Positions 5,966 to 13,146 of a stretch of DNA of 17,598 nucleotides are shown piece by piece. Below the pieces are notes generated by a model. It ran no database searches, was not told where the DNA came from, and saw only the letters and a program-made list of their open reading frames with translations. Each line of letters begins with the position of its first letter. Position 1 is the first letter of the stretch. This DNA comes from Lachnospiraceae bacterium (GTDB lineage: Bacteria; Bacillota; Clostridia; Lachnospirales; Lachnospiraceae). The stretch spans positions 1-17,598 of the forward strand of contig JABZIV010000006.1 of assembly GCA_015258095.1 (NCBI GenBank), written 5' to 3'. The position numbers and the translations under genes were made by a program.

Positions 5966-6070
5966 CTTTGCAAAGAAGACTCCGAAACGGGCATTTTCCG
6001 CGATGAAAAAGGGGCTTTTTTTCTCTTTCGTTTCATAGTAAAGTAGGACTATTAGTAAAGGGGGAGAGGA

Positions 6071-6286
6071 ATGGAAGAGAAAGGGATACAGAACGGCACT
6101 TTCATTGTGGAAGTGAAGTGTATGGAGAAGGATACCTGGCAAGGGAAAGTGACATGGGCAGAAAAGAACCGTTCGCAGTATTTTCGCTCTGCATTGGAAC
6201 TTCTGAAATTAATGGATAGAGCATTGCTGGATAAGACGTTGTCTTTGGAAGATGAGGAAGATGAGGATGGAGAAAACGCTGGATAA
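6071..6286 (+). CDS. Small protein with one copy of an unrecognised 'WQG' motif
   Basis: This 71-residue protein starts at an ATG with AAGGGGGAG five bases upstream. I do not recognise the family. Its core runs from FIV at 11-13 through WQG at 23-25 to FRSALELLKLMD at 38-49, predicted as a short beta segment, a turn and an amphipathic helix. The tail (55-71) is strongly acidic. The same pattern with identical spacing occurs twice in the next gene, so it is a real domain. There is no signal peptide or membrane segment, so it should be cytosolic. The 3' end overlaps the next gene by 20 bases, implying coupled translation. Confidence 0.75.
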   Translation: MEEKGIQNGTFIVEVKCMEKDTWQGKVTWAEKNRSQYFRSALELLKLMDRALLDKTLSLEDEEDEDGENAG

Positions 6287-6728
6287 GCTTTATGCCATAG
6301 ATCTGCTCGGCGTTTTGGTCAATGCCAGAGATGAGGGAGACTTTCAGGGGGAATTGTTGCAACTCTATTCTCCGGAGGCGGTTCCTTTTTACAGTGTTCT
6401 TGACTTGATTAAGAAGATGGAATCCTTTTACGACGAGTGGGATTACCCGCAAACAGCCTGTCGGGACAGAAGTTTTCGAAAGAGACAGAAGTATGTCTAT
6501 CCCGACCGCAAAGGAAAGAAAGCACTGATTGACGCCGCAAGAACTTTGGAAAAGTATCCGATGATTGAGAAAAGAGGAAAACTGGCGACATTCTTCGTGC
6601 ATACAAAACTGAGACAGAGGAGCAGCTGGCAGGGAGACGTCTACCATGGGGAGACGGGAGAGGTCTTTTCTTTTCAGAGTGTTTTGTCCCTCCTTCGGAT
6701 TATGGATAAGGAATGGAACAGAAGATGA
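6267..6728 (+). CDS. Protein with two copies of the unrecognised 'WQG' motif
   Basis: This 153-residue protein has a first motif copy at about 14-54 (FQG at 26-28, FYSVLDLIKKME at 41-52) and a second at about 109-147 (WQG at 121-123, FQSVLSLLRIMD at 136-147). A basic linker at about 60-105 joins them. From G of WQG to F is 13 residues, and from the following S to M is 8, in all three copies in this operon. No family is recognised, and no signal peptide or transmembrane helix is seen. In-frame ATGs at 6252 and 6261 are possible. I chose 6267 because GAGGAAG (6254-6260) then lies at normal spacing. The gene overlaps its upstream neighbour by 20 bases and its downstream neighbour by 4. Confidence 0.75.
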   Translation: MEKTLDKLYAIDLLGVLVNARDEGDFQGELLQLYSPEAVPFYSVLDLIKKMESFYDEWDYPQTACRDRSFRKRQKYVYPDRKGKKALIDAARTLEKYPMIEKRGKLATFFVHTKLRQRSSWQGDVYHGETGEVFSFQSVLSLLRIMDKEWNRR

Positions 6729-7552
6729 AACAGAGAAAGAAGAGAAGATTTACCCTGCTTTTTGTACCGCTTCTTCTCTGCTTTTCCTTCTCTCTTCTTT
6801 CTTGCGGAAAGAAACCGACCGGGAAAATCGTCGGAAGAGAAGTGAGAGTTTCTTATGACTTTGATAATTTCCCCTTTACGAAGGAAGACGAAGAAGGTAG
6901 CGCTACAGGCTTCGAAGTGGAGCTGATAGAGGCTATTGCGAAGAGAGAAGGCTTTTCCGTGCGTTTCCTTCCGAAAAACCAGTCTACACTGGAACCTTCC
7001 GTCATCGCGGGAACGTCGGATATGGCTATCGGAGGGCTCGTGGAAGAGAAGACGGAGAAGAGGGTCGATTTTTCAAAGTCCTATCAGGAGATGCAACTCG
7101 CGTTTCTTCTTTCGAGAAAGAACAGCGGACTCTTCACTGAGGCTGCGCAGGACGGGGCGAAGGAAGACAGGATTCTGGAAGCTTTACGGGGAAAGCGAAT
7201 CTATGTGAAAGAAGGCAGCTTTGCCGCCGCTTTTTTGGAAGAGAGAAGGGAGAACTACGGTTACTTTCTGACTGTTGTACAGACCAATGAGGATTTTCGG
7301 GAAGCTTTAGAGGGAGATGCGGATGCGATTTGCGATTTCTCTCCCGCTTTAACGGATATTGTGAAACTGCACAGAGAGTTTCACCTCGTTCCTTTTCCGA
7401 AGGAAGAGAAACTCTCTTTCATTGTGGGGCATGGGCAGAATCAGGAGATTCTTCGTGCCTTTGCACGCGGACTCAGGAAGATGCGGGAGGACGGTTCTTT
7501 TGAAAGCCTTCGCGAAAAATATAAAAGCTATTTTCCGGATGAAAAAAAATAG
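6725..7552 (+). CDS. Family-3 solute-binding lipoprotein (amino-acid-type), orphan
   Basis: This 275-residue protein begins with a basic n-region, a hydrophobic stretch and a lipobox LLSC ending at C27, so it should be lipid-anchored outside the membrane. The mature part is a bacterial extracellular solute-binding protein family 3 fold: it opens with VRVSYDFDNFPFT, continues GFEVELIEAIAKREG, then DMAIGGL, RVDFSKSY and a C-terminal FARGLRKMREDGSFESLREKY. Such proteins normally deliver amino acids to an ABC permease, yet no permease or ATPase gene is present here. Its partners are two cytosolic WQG-motif proteins. It may feed a transporter encoded elsewhere or act as a sensor. ATG 6713 is an in-frame alternative, but 6725 gives a better signal peptide and ribosome-site spacing (AAGGA at 6708-6712). 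Confidence 0.88.
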   Translation: MKQRKKRRFTLLFVPLLLCFSFSLLSCGKKPTGKIVGREVRVSYDFDNFPFTKEDEEGSATGFEVELIEAIAKREGFSVRFLPKNQSTLEPSVIAGTSDMAIGGLVEEKTEKRVDFSKSYQEMQLAFLLSRKNSGLFTEAAQDGAKEDRILEALRGKRIYVKEGSFAAAFLEERRENYGYFLTVVQTNEDFREALEGDADAICDFSPALTDIVKLHREFHLVPFPKEEKLSFIVGHGQNQEILRAFARGLRKMREDGSFESLREKYKSYFPDEKK

Positions 7553-7571
7553 AAAATGCTTTTTCATGGAG

Positions 7572-7599
7572 GAGGGTGCTTATGCACTCTCTTTTTTTT
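7572..7599 (+). terminator. Intrinsic terminator after the solute-binding lipoprotein gene
   Basis: GAGGGTGC at 7572-7579 pairs with GCACTCTC at 7584-7591 (eight pairs, one G-U) around a TTAT loop, followed by eight T. It closes the WQG/lipoprotein unit and separates it from the EAL gene. Confidence 0.88.
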
Positions 7600-7603
7600 G
7601 ACG

Positions 7604-7633
7604 ATATTGGATAGAAACCCAATATTTTTGGGT
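7604..7633 (+). other. Overlapping, mutually exclusive inverted repeats
   Basis: ATATTGG at 7604-7610 pairs perfectly with CCAATAT at 7619-7625. ACCCAA at 7617-7622 pairs perfectly with TTGGGT at 7628-7633. The two share bases 7619-7622, so only one can form. They sit between the terminator and the possible promoter of the EAL gene, so they may be an operator or may be chance in AT-rich DNA. Confidence 0.35.
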
Positions 7634-7650
7634 ATCATGATAAAAAATTT

Positions 7651-7680
7651 TTGTTTACTGAATAAGAACTTTCATTTATA
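7651..7680 (+). promoter_or_regulatory. Candidate promoter of the EAL-domain gene
   Basis: TTGTTT at 7651-7656 and TTTATA at 7675-7680 are separated by 18 bases in AT-rich DNA. Both boxes are imperfect. A promoter is expected here because a strong terminator lies just upstream and the gene starts at 7732. Confidence 0.4.
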
Positions 7681-7731
7681 GAACAAACAGGCTGGAAATG
7701 GCAGGAAGTCGCAGTATCGGAGGGAGCCGAA

Positions 7732-9867
7732 TTGATTAGAAAGAATAACATCATTCTTCCGAAATGGAACGAGAAGAGAGCGAAACTACAGGAGGGGCAG
7801 ATTGATCCCCTCACAAAAACCATAAAGAATCGTCCTTTCCGCGCCCTTGCAGAGGAGTATCTGGAAGAGGGGCAGCTTTTGTGCTACTTCAATATCGTTG
7901 ATTTCAAGCTGTTTAACTATCGTTTCGGCTTTGAAGAAGGCGATCTTCTTCTGGTGGAGATGGCGAATATCTTAAAAACCGCCTTTCCGGACGCGCTGAT
8001 TACGAGGATGTTTGCGGATCAGTTTGCGGTTCTTTTGTCCAATGCCGACTGTTATGATGCTTTGATTCAGGTGCATGAAGCATTCAGTAATCTCGATTTA
8101 CCCATGGCGCTGGACTTTAAAGTGGGCATATACAGTGTTTCCGCGAAACGAAATATCATCAATGCCTGCGACAGGGCGAAGACAGCTTGTGACAGCATTA
8201 AAAAAGAGCGGGAAATCTTTTATCGCTATTACGATGAAGAACTAAGTCATCTTCTTCTGAGACAGCGTTTTATTGTGGACAATATAGAACAGGCGATGGA
8301 ACGGGGGGATATACAGGTGTATTATCAGCCCCTGATTCGTGCGCTTTCGAAAGAGGTCTGCGGGATGGAGGCTCTGGTGCGCTGGGTAGACCCGCATTAC
8401 GGTTTGCTTTCACCGGGAGAGTTTATCCCGGTCTTAGAAGAGTATCATCTGATTCATCTTCTGGATATCCACGTCATCGAAAAAATCTGTAAGGCTTTCT
8501 ATGATATTCGGGAGCAGGGGGAGAGTATGGTGCCGGTTTCCTTCAATGTATCGCGGATGGATTTTGAGCTCTGCGATATTTTTGCGGAATTGGAAACACT
8601 CGTGGAGAAGTACAATGTGCCGAAAGAGATGCTGACAATGGAAATCACGGAATCGGTTCTGAATAAGAATCCGAAGCTGATCAGCAACCAGATTCAGAAA
8701 TTCCATGAAGCAGGATATAAGGTCTGGATGGATGATTTCGGTTCAGGCTACAGCTCCCTGAATATTTTGAAGGACTTTGATTTTGATCTCTTAAAGATTG
8801 ATATGCTCTTACTGCGGGACTTTCAGGAGAAATCCCGTAAAATCGTGAGTTCCATCGTCGATATGGCAAAGAAAATCGGCATTCGAACGCTTGCAGAGGG
8901 CGTAGAGACGGAAGAACAACTGGAGTTCTTACGGGAGATCGGCTGTGAGAAATTGCAGGGTTACTATATCGGGCGCCCCAGACCTTACGATGAAACGATT
9001 CGGCACTGTAAAGAGATGGGCTTCCGTTTTGAAACCCCGGGAAAGAGACAGTATAATGATGACCTGGGAAACGTGAATTTAATGAGCAGTTATGCGCATC
9101 TTGCGCAGTACACGGGGCAGGAAGAAGACTGCACAGAGGGAATCCCCCTTTCCATTGTAGAGATGGTGGGAGACAAACTCGAGTTCCTCTATGTCAATAA
9201 AGCCTTTGCGCAGGAGCTTGCCGTGATGGACGGCTTGAGTGTGAAGCAAACGGAAAAAATCATTAATAATAGGAAAGAAGTCCTGTACAAAGTGATTCGT
9301 CGTTTTCTGACCAACCTTTCGGAAGGCGACCGGGAAGTGTTGGATACGATGGAGGGAGAGTCTTTCTGTAGTATAAGGGGAAGAGAAATCAGCCATATTC
9401 CGGGACGAAATGCGTACATCATTAACCTCCAGGTATACCAGGGAAACTTCTTGAAGTTAAAGCAGAAGAAGATGATGGAGAAGGTGAAGGACCTGTATAA
9501 AGGCTTTGAGGAAGTCCTGCTCTGGAGTCCCCGCCTCGGAAAAACGGAAGTGCTCTATGAACGGGCAAAGGGAAAGAACGGAGCGGAGAAGGATGCCCTC
9601 ACGGAGTATGCGGAACGTACCTTTTCCAAGGAGGAAGGGAAGCGCTTTTTTCAGTTCCTCCGGCAGAGCAATGTGCAGAAAAATAAGACAGCGGTAAAGG
9701 AAAAATACTTTCTCGGAATGGATGAAAAGGGAAAGAAAATCGTCCTTTTGGTGAGCTTGAAGGCTTCCACACTGGATGGAGAAGGAAAAGTGCTTGTCAG
9801 CGTGCGAAGGCTCTGGAACGAATCGGCGGCCTCTTTTATTGCGGGAAAAATGGGAGAAGGTTTATAA
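7732..9867 (+). CDS. Degenerate GGDEF / active EAL c-di-GMP phosphodiesterase with PAS-like C-terminus
   Basis: This 711-residue cytosolic protein has a GGDEF-fold domain at about 25-165 whose signature is FADQF (94-98) instead of GGDEF, so cyclase activity is unlikely. The EAL domain at about 185-425 keeps the catalytic set: E213 of EAL, N272, E304 of EITES, D334-D335 of DDFGSGY, K355, E389 of EGVE and Q409 of QGYYIGRP. It should hydrolyse c-di-GMP to pGpG. Residues about 440-711 look like two PAS-type sensor modules (for example LEFLYVNKAF), which is unusual because sensors normally come first. No transmembrane segment is seen. The start is TTG at 7732 with GGAGGGAG five bases upstream; no early ATG fits. 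It lies directly before the flagellar operon, so it probably lowers c-di-GMP to favour motility. That role is inference. Confidence 0.9.
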   Translation: MIRKNNIILPKWNEKRAKLQEGQIDPLTKTIKNRPFRALAEEYLEEGQLLCYFNIVDFKLFNYRFGFEEGDLLLVEMANILKTAFPDALITRMFADQFAVLLSNADCYDALIQVHEAFSNLDLPMALDFKVGIYSVSAKRNIINACDRAKTACDSIKKEREIFYRYYDEELSHLLLRQRFIVDNIEQAMERGDIQVYYQPLIRALSKEVCGMEALVRWVDPHYGLLSPGEFIPVLEEYHLIHLLDIHVIEKICKAFYDIREQGESMVPVSFNVSRMDFELCDIFAELETLVEKYNVPKEMLTMEITESVLNKNPKLISNQIQKFHEAGYKVWMDDFGSGYSSLNILKDFDFDLLKIDMLLLRDFQEKSRKIVSSIVDMAKKIGIRTLAEGVETEEQLEFLREIGCEKLQGYYIGRPRPYDETIRHCKEMGFRFETPGKRQYNDDLGNVNLMSSYAHLAQYTGQEEDCTEGIPLSIVEMVGDKLEFLYVNKAFAQELAVMDGLSVKQTEKIINNRKEVLYKVIRRFLTNLSEGDREVLDTMEGESFCSIRGREISHIPGRNAYIINLQVYQGNFLKLKQKKMMEKVKDLYKGFEEVLLWSPRLGKTEVLYERAKGKNGAEKDALTEYAERTFSKEEGKRFFQFLRQSNVQKNKTAVKEKYFLGMDEKGKKIVLLVSLKASTLDGEGKVLVSVRRLWNESAASFIAGKMGEGL

Positions 9868-9935
9868 GCGGAATAAGAAAAATTTCGTAAAAGCAAAATA
9901 TTTAAAAAAATTAGAGATATTTGGCTATCTTTTAC

Positions 9936-9964
9936 TTGTCAAACAAAGGCGGTTTTGCTATAGT
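9936..9964 (+). promoter_or_regulatory. Sigma-A-type promoter of the flagellar operon
   Basis: TTGTCA at 9936-9941 and TATAGT at 9959-9964 are exactly 17 bases apart, with an A-rich possible UP element at 9882-9915. The transcript would begin near 9971, leaving about 113 nt of leader before fliE. I see no aptamer in that leader. TCCT-AA-AGGA at 10065-10074 could weakly fold over the ribosome site. The gap 9868-10083 holds nothing else. Confidence 0.82.
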
Positions 9965-10083
9965 ACATAAGATTTAATATTAAAAAAAGATTAAAAACGG
10001 TTACTTCGGCTTTTTGGGACTTAAAAAATACAGATGATACAGGAAGTTGAAGAAAGACATTGTGTCCTAAAGGAGGAGGAGCG

Positions 10084-10404
10084 ATGGAAGATATAGCGCT
10101 GATTCAACCGATGCAATCCTGGAAACTGGGGAGCATAGGAGATACTACTGCGATTGGTACCGGACTTGCCCAGGTAGAAGGAGCGAGCTTATTTAAAGAC
10201 GTGTTTAAATCCGCTATCAATAATGTCAAGACTTCCCAGCTGGATGTGGAAAACAAGCAGTATTTACTGGCTACAGGGCAGCTTTCCGATGCACACAGCT
10301 TACCGATTGCGGAAGCCAAAGCGCAGATCAGTCTGGATTTACTCGTATCCTTGCGAAATAAGGCGTTGGACAGTTATAATGAGCTTATGAAGATTAACTT
10401 GTAG
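10084..10404 (+). CDS. fliE: Flagellar hook-basal body protein FliE
   Basis: This 106-residue protein is FliE, the adaptor between the MS ring and the proximal rod. The family C-terminus is clear: DVENKQYLLATGQLSDAH, then AEAKAQISLDLLVSLRNKALDSYNELMKI, and length is normal. The ATG at 10084 follows AGGAGGAGG at 10071-10079. An in-frame TTG at 10060 would place that site inside the gene and is rejected. It is the first gene after the operon promoter; in most Firmicutes flgB and flgC come first. fliF follows after 23 bases. Confidence 0.93.
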   Translation: MEDIALIQPMQSWKLGSIGDTTAIGTGLAQVEGASLFKDVFKSAINNVKTSQLDVENKQYLLATGQLSDAHSLPIAEAKAQISLDLLVSLRNKALDSYNELMKINL

Positions 10405-10427
10405 GGGATTGATAGGGGAGTTTTCAA

Positions 10428-12098
10428 GTGCAAAAGCTCAAAGAAATGTGGCAGAAACTGTCGCAAAAATCAAAAAAGCTCTTAGGAATCATTTCTGCTG
10501 TAACTTTGCTGGTTATAGTTGTGGCAGTTTTTTTGATTGCTAAAGGACAAAAAACAGAATATCAGACACTTTTTACTTCTTTAAGTCAAAGTGAAGCACA
10601 GCAGGTGGTTTCTCTCCTCCAGGAGCAGAATGTACCGTATCTTTACGATGGAAAGTCCGGGTCTTTGAAGGTGCCGTCTCAGTCGGTCGATACCCTTCGT
10701 GCCCAACTTCTTTCCAAGGGCTATCCGAAGTCTGGCTTCGCGTACAATATGTACATCGGAAACTCCGGTTTGATGACCACGGAGTCCGATAAGAAGCAGT
10801 ATACACTCTATGATTTACAGGATCGATTGGGGGCGACGATTCGCCTCTTTGATGGTGTACGGGATGCAAAGGTCACCATTGCGGAAGGAACGGAGCAGAA
10901 CTACGCCATAGAAACGGAAGACCCCGTGCAGGCGAGCGCCAGTGTTGTGGTGACGATGCAGGAAGGGCAGAGCCTCAGCGAGAAGAATGCGGAGGCGATT
11001 AAAAACCTTGTGGCGCGTTCCGTAAAAGGAATGAATTTCACGAAGGTTTCCGTTTTTGATGCCGCAACCATGGAAGAAGTGGCGGCGGACACGGATGACG
11101 GTACGAGCGGAACAGGTTCCAGCATGGCGAATCTCACGGCAACCGTGGAGAACAACATCGCAACGAACATTAAGCGCGTGCTCGGAAAGATCTACGGCGG
11201 AGAGAATCTGGCGGTTTCCGTAAAGGGAACCCTGAATATGGCGAAGCTCATTCAGGAAAATACGCAGTACACCGTTCCGGAGAAGACAGAGGCAAACGAC
11301 AAGACCGGTTTACTGAAAAATGAAGAAGTTGCCGGGGAGAATGCCGGAAATTCCGGAGAAAATGCTGCCGGTGTGGCGGGTGCGGATGCCAATGCGGACA
11401 CCCCCCGTTATACGACGCAGAACGGCGGAACGGCGACAAATGACGGTTATGCGAACTCCAGTGCAACCAGGGAGTGGCTGTATAATGTCTTAAAAGAACA
11501 GAAAGAGATTGCACCGGGTGTTCTGGAAAACGCAACCGTGGCAATCGTGATTAATACAGATGATACCAGCATTCCGGAGAGTGATTTAATCAACCTTGTT
11601 GCGGATGCGGCAGGAATCAGCAGAGACGATGCGGAGAGCAAGATTACGATTCTGCGTTCTCTCAATAAAACGAATGTCCAGAAGACACAGGAAGAAGCAA
11701 AACCGGAAGAACCGAAGACAATTCTTGCCCAGTTCCCGATTTGGGCAGTTATCGGAGCAGGTGTATCGGCATTCCTCTTATTCCTTATTCTTATCCTTCT
11801 TATTCTTCGTGCTAAGAAGAAAAAGAAGCAGAAGAAGCTTATGGAAGAAGAGATGGCGAATCAGGAAGCACTTAGCGTACAGGAGAAGCCGACGGATGAG
11901 ATTGCACCGATTGATGACGCCCCGGATGAGTATGAACTTAATGCGGAAGGTCGCATGATTCACGGTATGAAGCTGAAGAAGAGTATCGGCGAGTTTGCAG
12001 ACCAGAACCCGCAGGTAGTGGCAAAGCTGATTCAGAGCTGGATGAGAGAAGAGGAGCAAAACAGTGGCAGGAAACAGCACAGAAGCACAAGAAAGTAA
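10428..12098 (+). CDS. fliF: Flagellar MS-ring protein FliF
   Basis: This 556-residue protein builds the MS ring in the inner membrane. It has a first transmembrane helix at about 18-40, the YscJ/FliF ring-building domain (EYQTLFTSLSQSEAQQVVSLL and on), a Gly/Asn/Ala-rich periplasmic insertion at about 295-330, a second helix at about 436-462 followed by KKKKKQKK, and a cytoplasmic tail with the FliG-binding segment NPQVVAKLIQSWMREEE. The start is GTG with AGGGGAG at normal spacing. FliF proteins usually stop soon after the W-containing helix. Here 13 further basic residues are read through the fliG start, giving a 35-base overlap that couples translation of the two rotor proteins. Confidence 0.95.
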   Translation: MQKLKEMWQKLSQKSKKLLGIISAVTLLVIVVAVFLIAKGQKTEYQTLFTSLSQSEAQQVVSLLQEQNVPYLYDGKSGSLKVPSQSVDTLRAQLLSKGYPKSGFAYNMYIGNSGLMTTESDKKQYTLYDLQDRLGATIRLFDGVRDAKVTIAEGTEQNYAIETEDPVQASASVVVTMQEGQSLSEKNAEAIKNLVARSVKGMNFTKVSVFDAATMEEVAADTDDGTSGTGSSMANLTATVENNIATNIKRVLGKIYGGENLAVSVKGTLNMAKLIQENTQYTVPEKTEANDKTGLLKNEEVAGENAGNSGENAAGVAGADANADTPRYTTQNGGTATNDGYANSSATREWLYNVLKEQKEIAPGVLENATVAIVINTDDTSIPESDLINLVADAAGISRDDAESKITILRSLNKTNVQKTQEEAKPEEPKTILAQFPIWAVIGAGVSAFLLFLILILLILRAKKKKKQKKLMEEEMANQEALSVQEKPTDEIAPIDDAPDEYELNAEGRMIHGMKLKKSIGEFADQNPQVVAKLIQSWMREEEQNSGRKQHRSTRK

Positions 12099-13146
12099 GG
12101 CAAAAGCGGATCAGTCGAATCCCGAAGGGACGGAGCCGCGCCACAAGCTTTCCGGAAAGCAGAAAGCGGCGCTTGTGGTAGTTTCCCTCGGCGCGGATCG
12201 CGCTTCCCAGATCTATAAATATTTGAACGAGAGAGATGTGGAGGAACTCACCTTTGAAGTGGCAAAGATGGGGAAGACCACGAACTCGATGGTGGAGGAC
12301 ACTTTGGAACAGTTCTATCGCCTCTGCCTGACCCATAAGATGATGACCGATGGCGGAATGGATTATGCCAAGGCGGTTCTCGAGAAAGCATTCGGCGAGA
12401 CCGCGGCGAAGTCCCTTCTGGATCGTGTTTCCCATACTCTGGCTTCGAGACCGTTCAATTTCTTCTCGAAGGGCGACCCGAAGGCCCTGCTTTCTCTCTT
12501 GCAGAACGAGCGTCCGCAGGTTATCGCTTTGATTCTTTCCTATATGGATGCGGAGCAGGCCGCACAAATCCTTGAAAACCTTGCCGAAGCGAAGCGGATT
12601 CCGACCGTTATGGCGATGGCGAAGATGGATCGTGTATCCCCGGAAGCCATCTCTATTGTAGAAGAAGAGATGAAACGAAAGTTCGATACCATTATTACCA
12701 GTGAGGACAACATGAACCTTGGCGGTATTGATTTCGTTGCCGATATCATGAACCACATCGATCGAAGTAATGAGAAGAAGATTTTCGACGAACTCGATGT
12801 CACCGATCCGGATCTTTCCGCAGATATCAAGGACAAGATGTTCGTCTTCGAGGACATTCTTACCATGGACGACCGTTCCGTTCAGCGTTTCATCCGAGAC
12901 TGCGACTCGAAGGATATCGTATTTGCCTTGAAGACTGCAAGCGAAGAGATGAAGCAGATCTTCTTCAACAATATGTCGAAGCGTATGGCGGAAACCGTTC
13001 ATTCCGATATGGAAGTTTCCAGAAATATCCGTTTGAAGGATGTAGAAGAGGCACAGCAGCGGATTGTAAACCTTATTCGTTCCTTAGAGGATAAGGGTGA
13101 AGTCATTATCAATAAGGGAGGAGATGAAGATAATGTTCTCGTCTAG
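12064..13146 (+). CDS. fliG: Flagellar motor switch protein FliG
   Basis: This 360-residue protein joins the MS ring to the C ring and takes torque from the stator. The N-terminal domain shows KQKAALVVVSLGADRASQIYKYL. The middle domain has ERPQVIALILSYMD at 149-162, where the usual EHPQ is ERPQ, and LGGIDFVADIMNHIDR. The C-terminal torque helix is present as MDDRSVQRFIRDCDSKDIVFALK. The start is GTG inside the end of fliF, with AGGAG at 12054-12058. About 25 residues precede the conserved core, slightly longer than usual. fliH starts 14 bases before its stop. Confidence 0.95.
   Translation: MAGNSTEAQESKAKADQSNPEGTEPRHKLSGKQKAALVVVSLGADRASQIYKYLNERDVEELTFEVAKMGKTTNSMVEDTLEQFYRLCLTHKMMTDGGMDYAKAVLEKAFGETAAKSLLDRVSHTLASRPFNFFSKGDPKALLSLLQNERPQVIALILSYMDAEQAAQILENLAEAKRIPTVMAMAKMDRVSPEAISIVEEEMKRKFDTIITSEDNMNLGGIDFVADIMNHIDRSNEKKIFDELDVTDPDLSADIKDKMFVFEDILTMDDRSVQRFIRDCDSKDIVFALKTASEEMKQIFFNNMSKRMAETVHSDMEVSRNIRLKDVEEAQQRIVNLIRSLEDKGEVIINKGGDEDNVLV

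Noticed and set aside
6020..6060. Promoter for the WQG/lipoprotein unit (TTTCGT with TATTAG, or CATAGT)
   Set aside because: Neither pair has a good -35 box and the first leaves almost no leader. A promoter must exist after the terminator at 5934-5965, but I cannot place it.
6241..6290. A frameshift splitting one WQG gene into two
   Set aside because: Each frame carries complete motif copies, the downstream frame has its own ribosome site, and the overlap is short. The GATGAGGA repeat there makes an error possible but there is no positive sign of one.
7732..8230. Active diguanylate cyclase function for the GGDEF-like domain
   Set aside because: The active-site signature is FADQF, lacking the glycines and the Glu of GGDEF, so synthesis of c-di-GMP is not supported.
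10060..10083. TTG start for fliE giving eight more residues
   Set aside because: The extension would be encoded by the AGGAGGAGG ribosome site itself; ATG 10084 is correctly spaced from it.
12508..12519. Loss of the EHPQ motif in FliG (here ERPQ)
   Set aside because: Only the histidine is changed, to another basic residue, and the rest of the protein is intact. This looks like natural variation rather than loss of function.
11938..13002. A 354-codon open frame on the - strand opposite fliG
   Set aside because: It lies over fliF and fliG, which are unmistakable, and its translation shows no family features.
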